DNA of 64,000 nucleotides, from positions 9,609,001 to 9,673,000 of the forward strand of contig JAJKFL010000002.1 of NCBI GenBank assembly GCA_021186555.1, in the 5' to 3' direction. Below, in pieces: positions 21,401 through 28,814 of the stretch; position 1 is the first letter of the stretch; every line of letters begins with the position of its first letter. The notes under the pieces were generated by a model, which saw only the letters and a program-made list of their open reading frames with translations, was not told the origin of the DNA and made no database searches. A program made the translations under genes and the position numbers. Source of the stretch: Reticulitermes speratus (lineage: Eukaryota; Arthropoda; Insecta; Blattodea; Rhinotermitidae).

Positions 21401-23652
21401 CCTGAAATTGATGATGCAGTCTTCACGTTTTTTCAAGAGAGACGCAAGACTGGACTGTTTGTGAGTTATGATCTACTCGCGAGGAGGCGATAAAGAAGGC
21501 CAGATCTTTGAAATTCCTCGAATTATGAGTGATGACGGCGAGTCTGATGAATAATAAATTATAATAATAAATAATAAAATAATAGATTATTGTATTGTAT
21601 TGTTCTTACGTTGTTTATTAATTACGTTATTGTTATATTGTACAGCAGCTCAATCATTTTTCCAAAATCCAGCTCTAGACCGCGAATCTAATCCGCACGC
21701 GAATCTAATCCGCATCTGATTTTTTAGCCCTCTAAAACTGTAAAAAAAGTGCGGATTAGATTCGAGAATATACGGTATGTCCAGGTCAGATGTGTAGAGT
21801 TCTGATGATATGGCATTATACTTAGGATTACTAGGCTTCTGCACTTTGTTCACTGTCTTGTATTAAAAAAATACACTAGAATCTTTTCTGCACCATCACT
21901 TTCTATTTATTAAGGACCAATTTTAATGTTATCCTCCCATCTGTGTGTGAGTCTTCCAACTGATTTCCCTTCAAGTTTGCCAACCAGAAATGTTGTATTC
22001 ATATTTAGCTTTACCATGTGTGCTACATGTTCTGCCCACTTTATCTTCCTTGATTTGGTCATCCAAATGTTTGCTTGCCACCACAAATTCAATTTTATTA
22101 TTACCTTTAATTTTGTGTTTTAAATATCCCCCTATTTTACTCCATTTGATTCACTTTTGCCAAAACTTCAAATGTGTTGGACATTGTAACCAGATGTTAT
22201 TGTTTAAAGAATTTCATGTGCCCAGATCTCACCTGAATTGTACTGTCTTACTTACTGTGTTAATGCTATGATATTCCTTGTTGTCCATCTTACAAATGGT
22301 TTGTAATGAGCAATATTTAAAACTAACTTAAAGCCCGTTAAAATTTCAACGGGAAATTTTTACATGGAGTTCCATTATAATTATAGCAATATACACTCAG
22401 TGACACTGCTGTCTATGTATATGCTGTGAAGTTCTTGCACCAAAAGTAGACACAGCAATTTCAGTTCAGCATCTCTTCCATTGCTATCTTATGCTTCTAT
22501 TCGTAACTACTTCATAACATACATAATGACAGACTAAGAAGTGTTAATATTGTTTTCCATTGTTTGCACTGCACGTTTTTCCATTACGTCCCTCTTTGTC
22601 CACGATTGGTATATTTGCCATTAGGTTGGGTACAGACTGATGCAGTGCTGTTTATTCCAGGAGGATGAATTTGAATGGGGAAATCCATCTGCCTTGTCAG
22701 TGATGCGGGATCTTAAACCCAAATCGCTTGAATATGAACTGGCACTTTCGGCACATCGGTGGCGTTGCACCCTAACAGAAGATACCATCGGTGCTTTCGT
22801 GGGCATGAGAGCTGTAGTGTGCATTTCGCGTGAAAAAGAAGAGCCATTCAAGAGGCTTATTCTGGCAGGAGGGGGTCATTTGGTAGATTTCAGGTATGAC
22901 TGACAATGCAGCTTCTTGCACGCTCCAGTTTTTGTGGCAGGTTTTTGCAAAAGTCAGTACTTCACGAGTGAGATGGCCTATCTACTCACTAGATATGGTT
23001 CCCTGTGACTTTCTTCAGTTCTCTAAATGGAAATAAATCTCAAGAGAAAGATTTCATGACGTGAAAACAATTGGTCAGAACATAACAGAGCAGCTCTTTG
23101 GAGTTCTAGTAACTGAGTCTGAGAGATTGTTCCAACACTGTCAGCAACAGTGAAAGGAGGGCATAAATGGGGATTATAGTTCTTTGAGATGTGATGCCAT
23201 GTAGTGTTGGAGATGGTGTGTGCTGGATTTTTACGCAGCTTTGGTTGGTAGTTGTTTACCGACGTTTCAGGACAGTCTATCGGTCTCATGTTCAAGGGTC
23301 TTGGACTGCTTGACCCTTGAAGATGGGATCAATAGCTTGTCTGTAAATGTTGGTAAATAACTACCAACGCTGTGTATAAACACAGTAGAGTGAAGACCTC
23401 ATCTATACCGCAGTGGAAGCCTGAAATATTTCATTCTTCTTTTGTTTGGATTTCAGCAATCTTGATGAAGCCACTCATTGTTTTGTGGAGCTGAATAAAG
23501 TATCTCTACCAGTTGACTTGTCTGTGTTGGCGAAGAAGAGGATACCATGTGTGGCACCAGTGTATCTTAATGATTACCTCATCAACACGCCACCTCCACA
23601 GGCTCATAATTGTGTTGTCCCAGAATATGCACGTCTTCTTGAGGGTTTATAA
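3336..23652 (+). CDS. TOPBP1: TopBP1 / Mus101 homologue, 3'-terminal 16 exons
   Basis: TopBP1 is a nuclear scaffold of BRCT repeats that loads replication factors and activates ATR-ATRIP at stalled forks. Coding exons read: 3336-3486, 4019-4228, 5646-5830, 7006-7172, 9150-9355, 9814-9834, 10303-10853, 11901-11949, 12724-12818, 14041-14099, 16056-16201, 17196-17266, 17801-17851, 20635-20835, 22661-22893, 23457-23652. All junctions are AG/GT with matching phases. The sum is 2592 bases (863 codons plus TAA). Visible in order: an acidic linker, BRCT4, BRCT5, a Ser/Thr/Pro-rich linker, the ATR-activating segment (GWDDP), BRCT7 and BRCT8. The end (EYARLLEGL) corresponds to just past BRCT8. BRCT0-3 must lie upstream of the window. 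BRCT6 was not found. Identification rests on matches to vertebrate TopBP1 recalled from memory. Confidence 0.93.
3660..3885 (+). repeat. SINE family D copy
   Basis: A SINE-like unit starting near GTGGTCAAGTAGATAGCAC, with GGGTTCACATCTC as a possible B box. It shares a central block (TTTCCTCAGTC, TCCATATC/ATCTGTTCC, ATTCACTG, ACATTGTAC) with 34850-35100, 15765-15900 and 38630-39090. It lies in a TopBP1 intron. Confidence 0.5.
4019..4228 (+). CDS. TOPBP1: TopBP1 exon, low-complexity linker before BRCT4
   Basis: A 210-bp exon between TTACAG and G|GTGAGT, phase 1 to phase 1, with no stop in the used frame. It encodes a Ser/Asn/Glu-rich linker ([16 protein letters not shown]...) and ends IVRVFT, leading straight into BRCT4. 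Confidence 0.8.
4475..4775 (+). repeat. tRNA-derived SINE, family C
   Basis: Begins with an A-box-like GGTGGCACAGTGGTTGAGGC and has a B box GGGTTTGATTCCC, the order expected of a tRNA-derived head. The body runs to about 4775 through AATGAGTACC and GGGCTGACAACC. Single copy in the window, in a TopBP1 intron. Confidence 0.55.
5646..5830 (+). CDS. TOPBP1: TopBP1 exon, BRCT4
   Basis: Encodes [13 protein letters not shown], then IESHGGLVV and [20 protein letters not shown], ending HLWV. This is the core of BRCT4: the Gly-Gly turn and the aromatic position of the last helix are present. Acceptor TTTTCAG, donor GTGAGT, phase 0 out. Confidence 0.92.
6125..6310 (+). mobile_element. LINE 3'-end scrap
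   Basis: Degenerate but recognisable [21 protein letters not shown] and KYKWHMF, corresponding to the tail of the LINE copy at 18050-18670. It is broken by stops and frameshifts. Intronic relic. Confidence 0.5.
7006..7172 (+). CDS. TOPBP1: TopBP1 exon, BRCT4-BRCT5 junction
   Basis: Encodes [20 protein letters not shown], then [19 protein letters not shown] and EMLGA. It completes the end of BRCT4 and opens BRCT5 (strand 1 and helix 1). Acceptor TTGTAG, donor GTGAGT, phase 2 out. It lies inside an otherwise uninformative intron, so ORF finding alone would miss it. Confidence 0.9.
7785..7956. mobile_element. piggyBac-type MITE with TTAA ends
   Basis: The unit is bounded by TTAA at 7785-7788 and 7953-7956. 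It starts CCCTTTGG and ends CCAAAGGG, short inverted repeats of the piggyBac type. About 164 bp, no ORF, in a TopBP1 intron. Confidence 0.6.
8217..8386. mobile_element. MITE with CACTGAAACNTG ends
   Basis: Left end ACACTGAAACATGTC and right end CAGGTTTCACTGTAT form imperfect inverted repeats around about 150 bp of AT-rich non-coding sequence. TA-rich flanks suggest a Tc1/mariner or pogo relative. Non-autonomous. Confidence 0.45.
8477..8845. mobile_element. Tc1/mariner-superfamily MITE (CCGTATTTTTCGG ends), composite
   Basis: Left end TA CCGTATTTTTCGGTGTATAA at 8477 and right end CCAAAAAATACGG TA at 8845 are inverted repeats flanked by TA. A second left end in the same orientation (CGTATTTTTCGGCGTATAAG) lies inside at about 8743. 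The unit is therefore two overlapping copies, a short complete one (about 8741-8845) and a truncated one to its left. Confidence 0.65.
9150..9355 (+). CDS. TOPBP1: TopBP1 exon, BRCT5
   Basis: Encodes [40 protein letters not shown] and [15 protein letters not shown]. This is a full match to the second half of BRCT5, including the W in the last helix. In vertebrates BRCT5 binds BLM. Donor TCAT|GTAAGG, phase 1. Confidence 0.95.
9814..9834 (+). CDS. TOPBP1: TopBP1 21-bp microexon
   Basis: Between TTTCTTTCAG and the weak donor GTTGGA lie 21 bases in phase 1 to phase 1, encoding the bridge SFAKDETG. Skipping it would also keep the frame, since both flanking junctions are phase 1. The acceptor has a good pyrimidine tract. 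The donor is non-consensus after GT. Confidence 0.65.
10057..10237. mobile_element. pogo/Tigger-type MITE (CAGTAGAACCC ends)
   Basis: Left TACAGTAGAACCCAGATAAG and right AACAGGGTTCTACTGTA are inverted repeats flanked by TA. The interior has repeated AAGAAGT motifs and no ORF. About 180 bp, in the intron before the large TopBP1 linker exon. Confidence 0.65.
10303..10853 (+). CDS. TOPBP1: TopBP1 exon, Ser/Thr/Pro-rich linker
   Basis: The largest exon (551 bp) codes for a linker between BRCT5 and the ATR-activating region. It is rich in TP and SP sites (for example [30 protein letters not shown]) and ends in a basic stretch ([14 protein letters not shown]). TP/SP sites are candidate CDK or ATR/ATM-related phosphosites and the basic run could be a nuclear localisation signal; both are inferences. 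Confidence 0.9.
11142..11170. repeat. GT dinucleotide microsatellite
   Basis: About 13 GT repeats in a TopBP1 intron. The rest of the intron 10854-11900 shows nothing recognisable. Confidence 0.85.
11901..11949 (+). CDS. TOPBP1: TopBP1 exon, PLSEL segment
   Basis: A 49-bp exon encodes [16 protein letters not shown]. It joins in phase 0 to the preceding KRKLST and reproduces the S-T-P-L-S-E string found in vertebrate TopBP1 just before BRCT6. Donor AAAAG|GTAAAC, phase 1. Confidence 0.8.
12724..12818 (+). CDS. TOPBP1: TopBP1 exon, inter-BRCT linker
   Basis: Entered in phase 1 after GGTGCTTCAG and left in phase 0 at TTG|GTGAGT. It encodes [20 protein letters not shown]... and ends QSAPFQKL. 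It matches the FQKQL segment that in vertebrates follows BRCT6. Confidence 0.75.
14041..14099 (+). CDS. TOPBP1: TopBP1 exon, linker
   Basis: A 59-bp exon between ATAATTTCAG and ATAC|GTAAGT. It encodes [19 protein letters not shown] in phase 0 to 2. Ser-rich; joins in frame to the QLAQLNQLL exon. Confidence 0.75.
16056..16201 (+). CDS. TOPBP1: TopBP1 exon, linker before the ATR-activating segment
   Basis: Encodes [20 protein letters not shown], then Arg/Ser- and His/Asp-rich sequence ending DPET. Acceptor TTACAG, donor ACAG|GTAAGT, phase 2 to 1. Confidence 0.82.
17196..17266 (+). CDS. TOPBP1: TopBP1 exon, ATR-activating segment
   Basis: Encodes [20 protein letters not shown]. The WDDP string matches the vertebrate sequence around the tryptophan (W1145 in human) essential for ATR activation. 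Retention of this residue suggests the checkpoint function is conserved. Acceptor TTTCAG, donor GTAAGG, phase 1 to 0. Confidence 0.85.
17801..17851 (+). CDS. TOPBP1: TopBP1 exon, start of BRCT7
   Basis: A 51-bp exon encodes [17 protein letters not shown]. The last residues are the first strand of BRCT7 (vertebrate YIFQLSSL). Phase 0 on both sides. Confidence 0.82.
18050..18670 (-). mobile_element. LINE 3' end (reverse transcriptase C-terminal region)
   Basis: The minus strand has a 185-residue open frame from 18670 to 18113. It contains [58 protein letters not shown] and DRDRWQALV, the standard tail of a common insect LINE. The 3' untranslated part continues to about 18050. It is 5'-truncated and lies in a TopBP1 intron. 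Copies or scraps of this family occur at 6125, 19115, 21905, 24990, 38218, 42770 and 59035. Confidence 0.85.
19115..19330 (+). mobile_element. LINE 3'-end scrap (same family as 18050-18670)
   Basis: Degenerate [17 protein letters not shown] and LSQDRVL, then a shared 3' untranslated segment (GAATTTCTTGAGCATCTGAATGA). Plus strand, about 450 bp from the minus-strand copy, in the same TopBP1 intron. Confidence 0.55.
20635..20835 (+). CDS. TOPBP1: TopBP1 exon, BRCT7
   Basis: Encodes [36 protein letters not shown] and [11 protein letters not shown]. This is BRCT7, with the Thr-His-Leu-Val strand, the R-N-E-K motif and the W of the final helix. In vertebrates BRCT7-8 bind phosphorylated BACH1/FANCJ and ATRIP. 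Donor CAG|GTGTGA; a pogo-like transposon begins 32 bp later. Confidence 0.96.
20868..21775 (+). mobile_element. pogo/Tigger-like DNA transposon, internally deleted
   Basis: A 908-bp element flanked by TA (20866-20867 and 21776-21777). Termini start CCGTATATTCTCGAATCT and end AGATTCGAGAATATACGG. Sub-terminal copies of AATCTAATCCGCAC recur at both ends. The ORF at 21185-21493 (102 residues) has a brinker/CENP-B-type helix-turn-helix ([31 protein letters not shown]) and the start of the second HTH ([18 protein letters not shown]), then stops. No DDE catalytic domain remains. Inserted 32 bp after the TopBP1 donor at 20835. A truncated relative is at 1669-2327. Confidence 0.8.
21905..22095 (-). 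mobile_element. LINE 3'-end scrap (same family as 18050-18670)
   Basis: On the minus strand: [29 protein letters not shown] and [10 protein letters not shown], matching the tail of the LINE copy at 18050-18670. About 190 bp, in a TopBP1 intron. Confidence 0.65.
22661..22893 (+). CDS. TOPBP1: TopBP1 exon, BRCT7-8 linker and start of BRCT8
   Basis: Encodes [24 protein letters not shown] helix, then [17 protein letters not shown] and [15 protein letters not shown]. The EDxEWG entry and the Gly-Gly-Gly turn match vertebrate TopBP1. Phase 0 in, phase 2 out. Confidence 0.95.
23195..23400. repeat. palindromic Penelope-type terminal repeat pair with hammerhead-like cores
   Basis: Two inverted arms (about 23228-23290 and 23318-23375) each carry the string GAAGATGGGA...GTC(C)...GAAA/TAAA...GTCGGTAAA in opposite orientation around a short spacer. 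Arms contain a stem (GGGAC...GTCCC in relatives) followed by GAAAC, like stem II and core of a hammerhead ribozyme, with a degenerate CUGANGA position. Relatives occur at 48570-48735 and 53285-53515. Confidence 0.55.
23457..23652 (+). CDS. TOPBP1: TopBP1 terminal exon, BRCT8 and stop
   Basis: Encodes [19 protein letters not shown], then [13 protein letters not shown] and EYARLLEGL followed by TAA at 23650-23652. It lacks the basic tail after BRCT8 seen in vertebrates, so the protein ends about 30 residues earlier. Confidence 0.95.
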
Positions 23653-23812
23653 TTACCAGTTTTGTATGGTTTGTACAGTTCATAATTTAAAGTTAATAAG
23701 ACAATATTGAATATGGATACAAGGAAAATAATTTTATTTATCAGATCTGTTTTCCTGTTATTCATTTACTGTAACATACTTTACTTTAAAATAATGTGTT
23801 ACATTTTTATAA

Positions 23813-23818
23813 AATAAA
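23813..23818 (+). terminator. candidate polyadenylation signal of TopBP1
   Basis: AATAAA about 160 bp after the TopBP1 stop codon, the first canonical signal downstream. Plausible 3' end; not verified by transcript data. Confidence 0.5.
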
Positions 23819-23875
23819 CTTACCCCGTGTAAAGAAAATTAGTTATTGTACATACCATCTGTGCTAACACTGAAG

Positions 23876-24056
23876 TACAGTAAAACCCCGATTTAATGTT
23901 CCCACATTTAGTGAAATCCCGGATTTAGTGATGATTTTTTCATGACCCGACAATAGCTCCATATAAACAAATAAACCTCCATTTAATGAAAACCTCGATT
24001 TAGTGAAATATGTTCTAATCTCCCAGCAGTTCATTAAATGGGGGTTTTACTGTAAC
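23876..24056. mobile_element. pogo/Tigger-type MITE (CAGTAAAACCCC ends)
   Basis: Left TACAGTAAAACCCCGATTTA and right ATGGGGGTTTTACTGTA are inverted repeats flanked by TA. The interior repeats ATTTA(A/G)TGAAA several times. About 177 bp, no ORF, just downstream of TopBP1. Confidence 0.7.
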
Positions 24057-24989
24057 TGTTTTGCTGACACAGTGTATGTTTGTGTTTTGTGTGATTCTGA
24101 CAATAAACTAATTATTTCCATAAACAATTCTTTGTAGTGGAAATAAATGCTTTCTCTGAGATAGGCACTGATTAGATTACTTTCAGGTGTCAGAGGGTTA
24201 AAGAGGTTTAAAATAATTTATTCAAAGTAAATTGATCTCCAATAATTTGCATATGTAAAATCACTTTATGAGAGTTTCCCCATGCAGTGATTTGTCTGAT
24301 TGTCATGGTGTGTTATGGTTCACATTTAATTACAGTAAATACCTCACAACTTTCAAGTCTTTGTCCTTTGGGAAGGAGTATAGTCAAACCTTACAGTTCA
24401 TGCCAACTCCTGAATGATGTCACCTTGCTAACTAAAAAATCCACAAATCAACATACTTTGCTGGGTCAAATTCACTAATGGTTGACCAATTATTCTGATG
24501 AAATACTATAGTTAAAATTTGAGGTTTTTACAGCAGTGGAAGTCATGTTATCGTTGGGGCAGGACACTGTTTAGTCTCGTAGGTGGGTGCCAGCATTTGG
24601 GAGGAACATGCTTTTTCCCTCTCGAGGTAATGCTGTACTCTACAGGACTACACAGCGTCAAACTAGAAGATCACGTTATTATACATTAGTTAGATGAAAA
24701 GCACAGTTTGTTGTATCAAGCTGCTATTCTTCTTCTTCCTCCTCCAATGCAATGATTGGGATTTACAAGTGAATCCTAATGTTCAGAAGTTTTACAGCTG
24801 ATTGTGCCGTCTACATTTGGATCTTACCACATGTCAGACCTTCGGGATTAGATCATTAAAGCATACTAATTTTTGTGGGCTTCCCTCGTGTGTCCTATTT
24901 ACACAATGTTTGCACTTTCAGTGACATTTTTTATTATGTCTACCATTCTCAGTCTGTAATAGATCTCGTATTATTTGTTCTAATATTTT

Positions 24990-25135
24990 TGATGTGTCTC
25001 AATACAGGAACGAGTGGCAGTCTCTTGCAAACGCTATAATGAACCTTCGGCTTCTATAAAATGCAGAGAATTTCTTGACTGGCTGAGACACTATTGGCTT
25101 CTGAAGAAGGACTCTAGTTCATGGAGTTACTTCTT
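24990..25135 (+). mobile_element. LINE 3'-end scrap (same family as 18050-18670)
   Basis: Contains the LINE tail (CAGGAACGAGTGGCAGTCTC) and the shared 3' untranslated end (GAATTTCTTGACTGGCTGAG ... TTCATGGAGTTACTT), as in 59035-59280. Ends just before the 73-bp tandem repeat. Confidence 0.55.
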
Positions 25136-25206
25136 TTTCATATTTTTCTTCTGCTTTTCCTTACAACTAAGTTAATTTGTGAAAAACTGCACATTTACTG
25201 GATGAG

Positions 25207-25941
25207 GACATATTGTCTTTGTGGAGGCTGCATAGCTGATGGAATACTTTGCTGGCACTGCAGTACATTCTCATTGCCCTTAGTATCTTCTTTATGGAGG
25301 CTGCATAGCTGATGGAATACTTTGCTGGCACTGCAGTACATTCTCATTGCCCTTAGTATCTTCTTTATGGAGGCTGCATAGCTGATGGAATACTTTGCTG
25401 GCACTGCAGTACATTCTCATTGCCCTCAGTATCTTCTTTATGGAGGCTGCATAACTGATGGAATACTTTGCTGGCACTGCAGTACATATCTTCTTTGTGG
25501 AGGCTGCATAGCTGATGGAATACTTCTGCTGGTATTGCAGTACATTCTCATTGCCCTTAGTATCTTCTTTATGGAGGCTGCATAGCTGATGGAATACTTC
25601 TGCTGGTACTGCAGTACATTCTCATTGCCCTTAGTATCTTCTTTATGGAGGCTGCATAGCTGATGGAATACTTCTGCTGGTACTGCAGTACATTCTCATT
25701 GCCCTCAGTATCTTTTTTGTGGAGGCTGCATAGCTGATGGAATACTTCTGCTGGTACTGCAGTACATTCTCATTGCCCTCAGTATCTTCATTGTGGAGGC
25801 TGCATAGCTGATGGAATACTTCTGCTGGTACTGCAGTACATTCTCATTGCCCTCAGTATCTTCATTGTGGAGGCTGCATAGCTGATGGAATACTTCTGCT
25901 GGTACTGCAGTAAATTCTCATTGCCCTCAGTATCTTCTTTC
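25207..25941. repeat. 73/74-bp tandem repeat, about 10 units
   Basis: Units begin at TGGAGGCTGCATAGCTGATG with start points near 25221, 25294, 25367, 25440, 25497, 25571, 25645, 25719, 25793 and 25867. The first three intervals are 73 bp, the later ones 74 bp (ACTTTGCTGG changes to ACTTCTGCTGG). One unit is short by about 16 bp. Two variant blocks (73-mers then 74-mers) suggest two expansion steps. Reading frames here are repeat shadows. Confidence 0.9.
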
Positions 25942-26707
25942 CATCAGCCTGAAAAATGCTGCACAGTTGTCTTATTTTTATGTAATGAAAGGTCTGGCTA
26001 AACAGCTTGTTGCCACTTTTTACAGTGTTGTGACAGTGATGTAGTTTGCTAAGTTTATGTCTGCATCTCTCAATTTATTCTTGTAGGATTCTGCACAATT
26101 GTACAAGGTTCATTGAATGAGTTGACACTATATTACTGTTATTGAGTTATACCTTTACCACAAAATAATACTGCATGTCTTTGATTTTCAGATTACTGAT
26201 TTTGATATTGGTAACGGAAATGTGATGTGGTTTTTGCTAGGTACAGACCAACTTTGGAAGTAAGTTATTATTTAAACAGCTTGTCTTCAAAAGTCAGTTT
26301 CTCGGTGAAAGAACCTCTCGTACCTATTGAGTAGGAGGCTGGGAGGGCCGCAGAGAAGGTCTGAACACTTTGGAGAAAGAAACCACGATTTGTTGGTTGT
26401 CCAGCCTGTGGTCTAGTCTTCATACCAACTATGCTACCCAACCACTTACAAACCAAATTTCAAGACCAACAGAAACTCATTTCTGGTATGTTTGGGGCTG
26501 TCAAGAGCTTTTGGAATTGAGATGGAATGATTTTGGAAATAGGTCTAAAATTTTTACTGGTGTAATTTCTGTTCCTATGATTTGCTTCATAAGGAATGAT
26601 CAGTTAAGTGTACCCTTTCCAAGTGTCCGTGCGGTAGAAATGATCGATTCCTTGGCTGTGAATTTTATATGTCATTCATTGACTTTTATAGTCATGCTAC
26701 AAATATA

Positions 26708-26834
26708 CAGTCGAACCCAGATTTAGCGCCACTGTTCACCGCAATTTGTGGCGGTATATTGAATTACCGTATAAGAGGGAATTTCTGTTCACAGACTTTC
26801 GTGGGCTCTATATCGGGGTTTGACTGTGTATATG
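26708..26834. mobile_element. pogo/Tigger-type MITE (CAGTCGAACCC ends)
   Basis: Left TACAGTCGAACCCAGATTTA and right ATATCGGGGTTTGACTGTGTA are imperfect inverted repeats around 85 bp. Third member of the CAGTNNAACCC group in the window. Confidence 0.6.
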
Positions 26835-27025
26835 TAACAATCAGTTCTCCATTTAAGTCCATGATGCTCCAGGATAATTGCAATTCAAATTGACCCAATT
26901 TTGGGCAATGCTTTCAACCACAAGCCTCTAGCAACCTTTCATGCTTCTTTACCAGCATCTCGGTTCTCAGACTTATGTAAGTTAGTATTTTTAAGTGGGA
27001 AATCCCGTCAAGCACAACAGTTCTT

Positions 27026-27085
27026 TATATGTTGTAAGGTTTTACTCAAGCATCTTTCGACTCATGTATAAAGACCAATCATCAG
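27026..27085 (-). ncRNA. hammerhead ribozyme-like motif, left arm
   Basis: On the minus strand the conserved CUGAUGA (27079-27085) is followed by a short imperfect stem II and loop (UUUAUACAU), then GAAA (27055-27058). A stem III with a loop (GAUGC...) and ACAACAUAUA follow. The stem II pairing is weaker than in the right arm, suggesting decay. Confidence 0.4.
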
Positions 27086-27315
27086 GCTGACAAGGTACTG
27101 AAGAAAAGTTGTATGTACGACACCTTAATTATTTTACAACGTCTTATATACGGATGAGATCTGAACTTGTAGTATGACAAGAAACATATGGTGATTTGTG
27201 GTTTTGGCTTATCATGTGTTTTTATGATAATGTAGTTGAGATCTCAAACTATACAAGAACAATGTAAAATAATTAAGGTGTTGTACATATTACTTTTGTT
27301 TGGTACTTCATCAGC

Positions 27316-27375
27316 CTGATGATGGCTCTTTATACATGAGCCGAAACATGTTGCAGTAGAACTTTACAACATATA
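27316..27375 (+). ncRNA. hammerhead ribozyme-like motif, right arm
   Basis: CUGAUGA (27316-27322), stem II GGCUC/GAGCC closed by UUUAUACAU, GAAA (27343-27346), then ACAUGUUG pairing with CAACAUAU at 27367-27374, ending in AUA where NUH cleavage would be. Invariant core bases are present. The base pair next to the cleavage site is mismatched (C opposite A), and stem I is unclear. Activity is unknown. Confidence 0.5.
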
Positions 27376-27429
27376 AGAAATTGTGATTGACGGCTACTAG
27401 CCTGATTTTTATGCAAGATAGCACGAACA

Positions 27430-28090
27430 TTGACAAGTGTATTTTGTAGAACATATTCATATGATAAATCAAAAGCAATTGGAGAATGTGGAATATTTCA
27501 ATTATTTGGGTAGCATGATAACAAATGATGCAAGGTGTACACGTGAAATTAAATCCAGAATTGCCATGGCTAAAGCAGCATTCAACAAGAAGAAGAATCT
27601 TTTCACCAGCAAACTGGACTTAAATTTAAGGAAGAAACTAGTAAAGTGCTACATTTGGAGCATAGCTTTGTATGGTGCTGAAACGTGGACACTTCGGAAA
27701 ATGGATCAGAAGTATCTAGAAAGTTTTGAAATGTGGTGCTGGAGAAGAATGGAGAAGATCAGTTGGACTGATCGTGTGAGAAATGAAGAAGTATTACACA
27801 GAGTCAAGGAGGAGAGGAATATCCTACATGCAATAAAAAAAAGAAAGGCTAACTGGATTGGTCACATCTTGCGCAGAAACTGCCTTCTGAAACACGTGAT
27901 TGAAGGAAAGTTAGATGGAAGGATAGAAATGACGGGAAGACGAGGGAGAAGACGTAAGCAGCTATTGGATGACCTTAGGGAAAAGAGGAGATACTGGAAA
28001 TTGAAAGAGGAAGCACTAGATCGCACCCTGTGGAGAACTCGCTTTGGAAGAGGCTACGGACCTGTCGTAAGACAGACTACAGAATGAATT
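27430..28090 (+). mobile_element. LINE 3' end (second family)
   Basis: A 216-residue open frame encodes the C-terminal reverse-transcriptase region of a LINE: VEYFNYLGSMITNDARCTRE, SIALYGAETWTLRKMDQKYL, MWCWRRMEKISWTDRV and NWIGHILRRNC, ending VRQTTE. It is 5'-truncated. The same 3' end occurs at 33930-34100. It is intact over its length, so relatively young. Confidence 0.85.
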
Positions 28091-28166
28091 CATATGAATA
28101 GACATTTTTTCTCGCATAAGAAAAGTCACTGTTCTGTTTACCATTCACCGATATGCACTTGCAGTA

Positions 28167-28410
28167 GTGACCAGATTACTTGCTAACTGAACTGTGTAAC
28201 ACTGCAGTCGGCACGGCGTGGTCGCTGCTACGCACACGTCGGAAAGGGAAGGCAGCCTCTGCCTCTTTCCAGATCATTTACTACCCTGGAAGAACATTTG
28301 TAGCTTCAGTCACTGTGGACGCTGAAACGGATATAAAGCGCTTGGCAGTGCTTCCTCTCTTACCAGCTTGCCTGTTCACCCCCAGAACACTTAGCAAGTA
28401 ATCTGGTCAC
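28167..28410. mobile_element. 244-bp element with perfect 20-bp terminal inverted repeats
   Basis: GTGACCAGATTACTTGCTAA at 28167-28186 is repeated exactly inverted at 28391-28410. An open frame (28180-28401) spans most of the interior but resembles nothing I know. No clear target duplication. Probably a MITE of unassigned superfamily. Confidence 0.6.
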
Positions 28411-28814
28411 CATGTGATGCGAACGACATTTCACAAACGGAACTGAATGTTAATTACCTTGCATACCCAAGGCAGGCCCAGATTTCGTATAGAAAATTTG
28501 GGCTGTGTTTGTTTCGACTTCCTGTTTTTATGTCCTTTACGGCAGAAACATTTGAATGCTGTGGCCCTCATAGCGTATTGTTTCTTTCAGTTTAGTCCGC
28601 CCGGATGAAATATTGACACCCCTAATCTATAGGCTACGGGTGTTAGGAAAAACTGGTATTTCTGTTGAACTAATTCGGCTGGCTTGAGATAATTTTAGTG
28701 GGGGCCGACTCTTAAAACTACATAATTGTAGGTACTTCGCTAGTGAGTTAACTGGTTATTCGGTTCTTTGTGTAATTATTTAAGTAGGTAATGAGACCTA
28801 TTTAAAGGCATAAA

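Larger units (their letters stand above)
27018..27384. repeat. Penelope-type inverted terminal repeat pair with hammerhead motifs
   Basis: The left arm (about 27018-27143) is the reverse complement of the right arm (about 27265-27384). Both share CAGCCTGATGATNG, CTTTATACATGAG and ACAACATATA-type blocks, and AATTATTTTAC at the inner edges. Each arm holds one hammerhead-like motif. Inverted pLTR pairs of this sort are known for Penelope-like elements. No coding sequence remains between the arms. Confidence 0.6.

Noticed and set aside
25195..25585. ORFs repeating MEYFAGTAVHSH or its antisense
   Set aside because: Shadows of the 73/74-bp tandem repeat.
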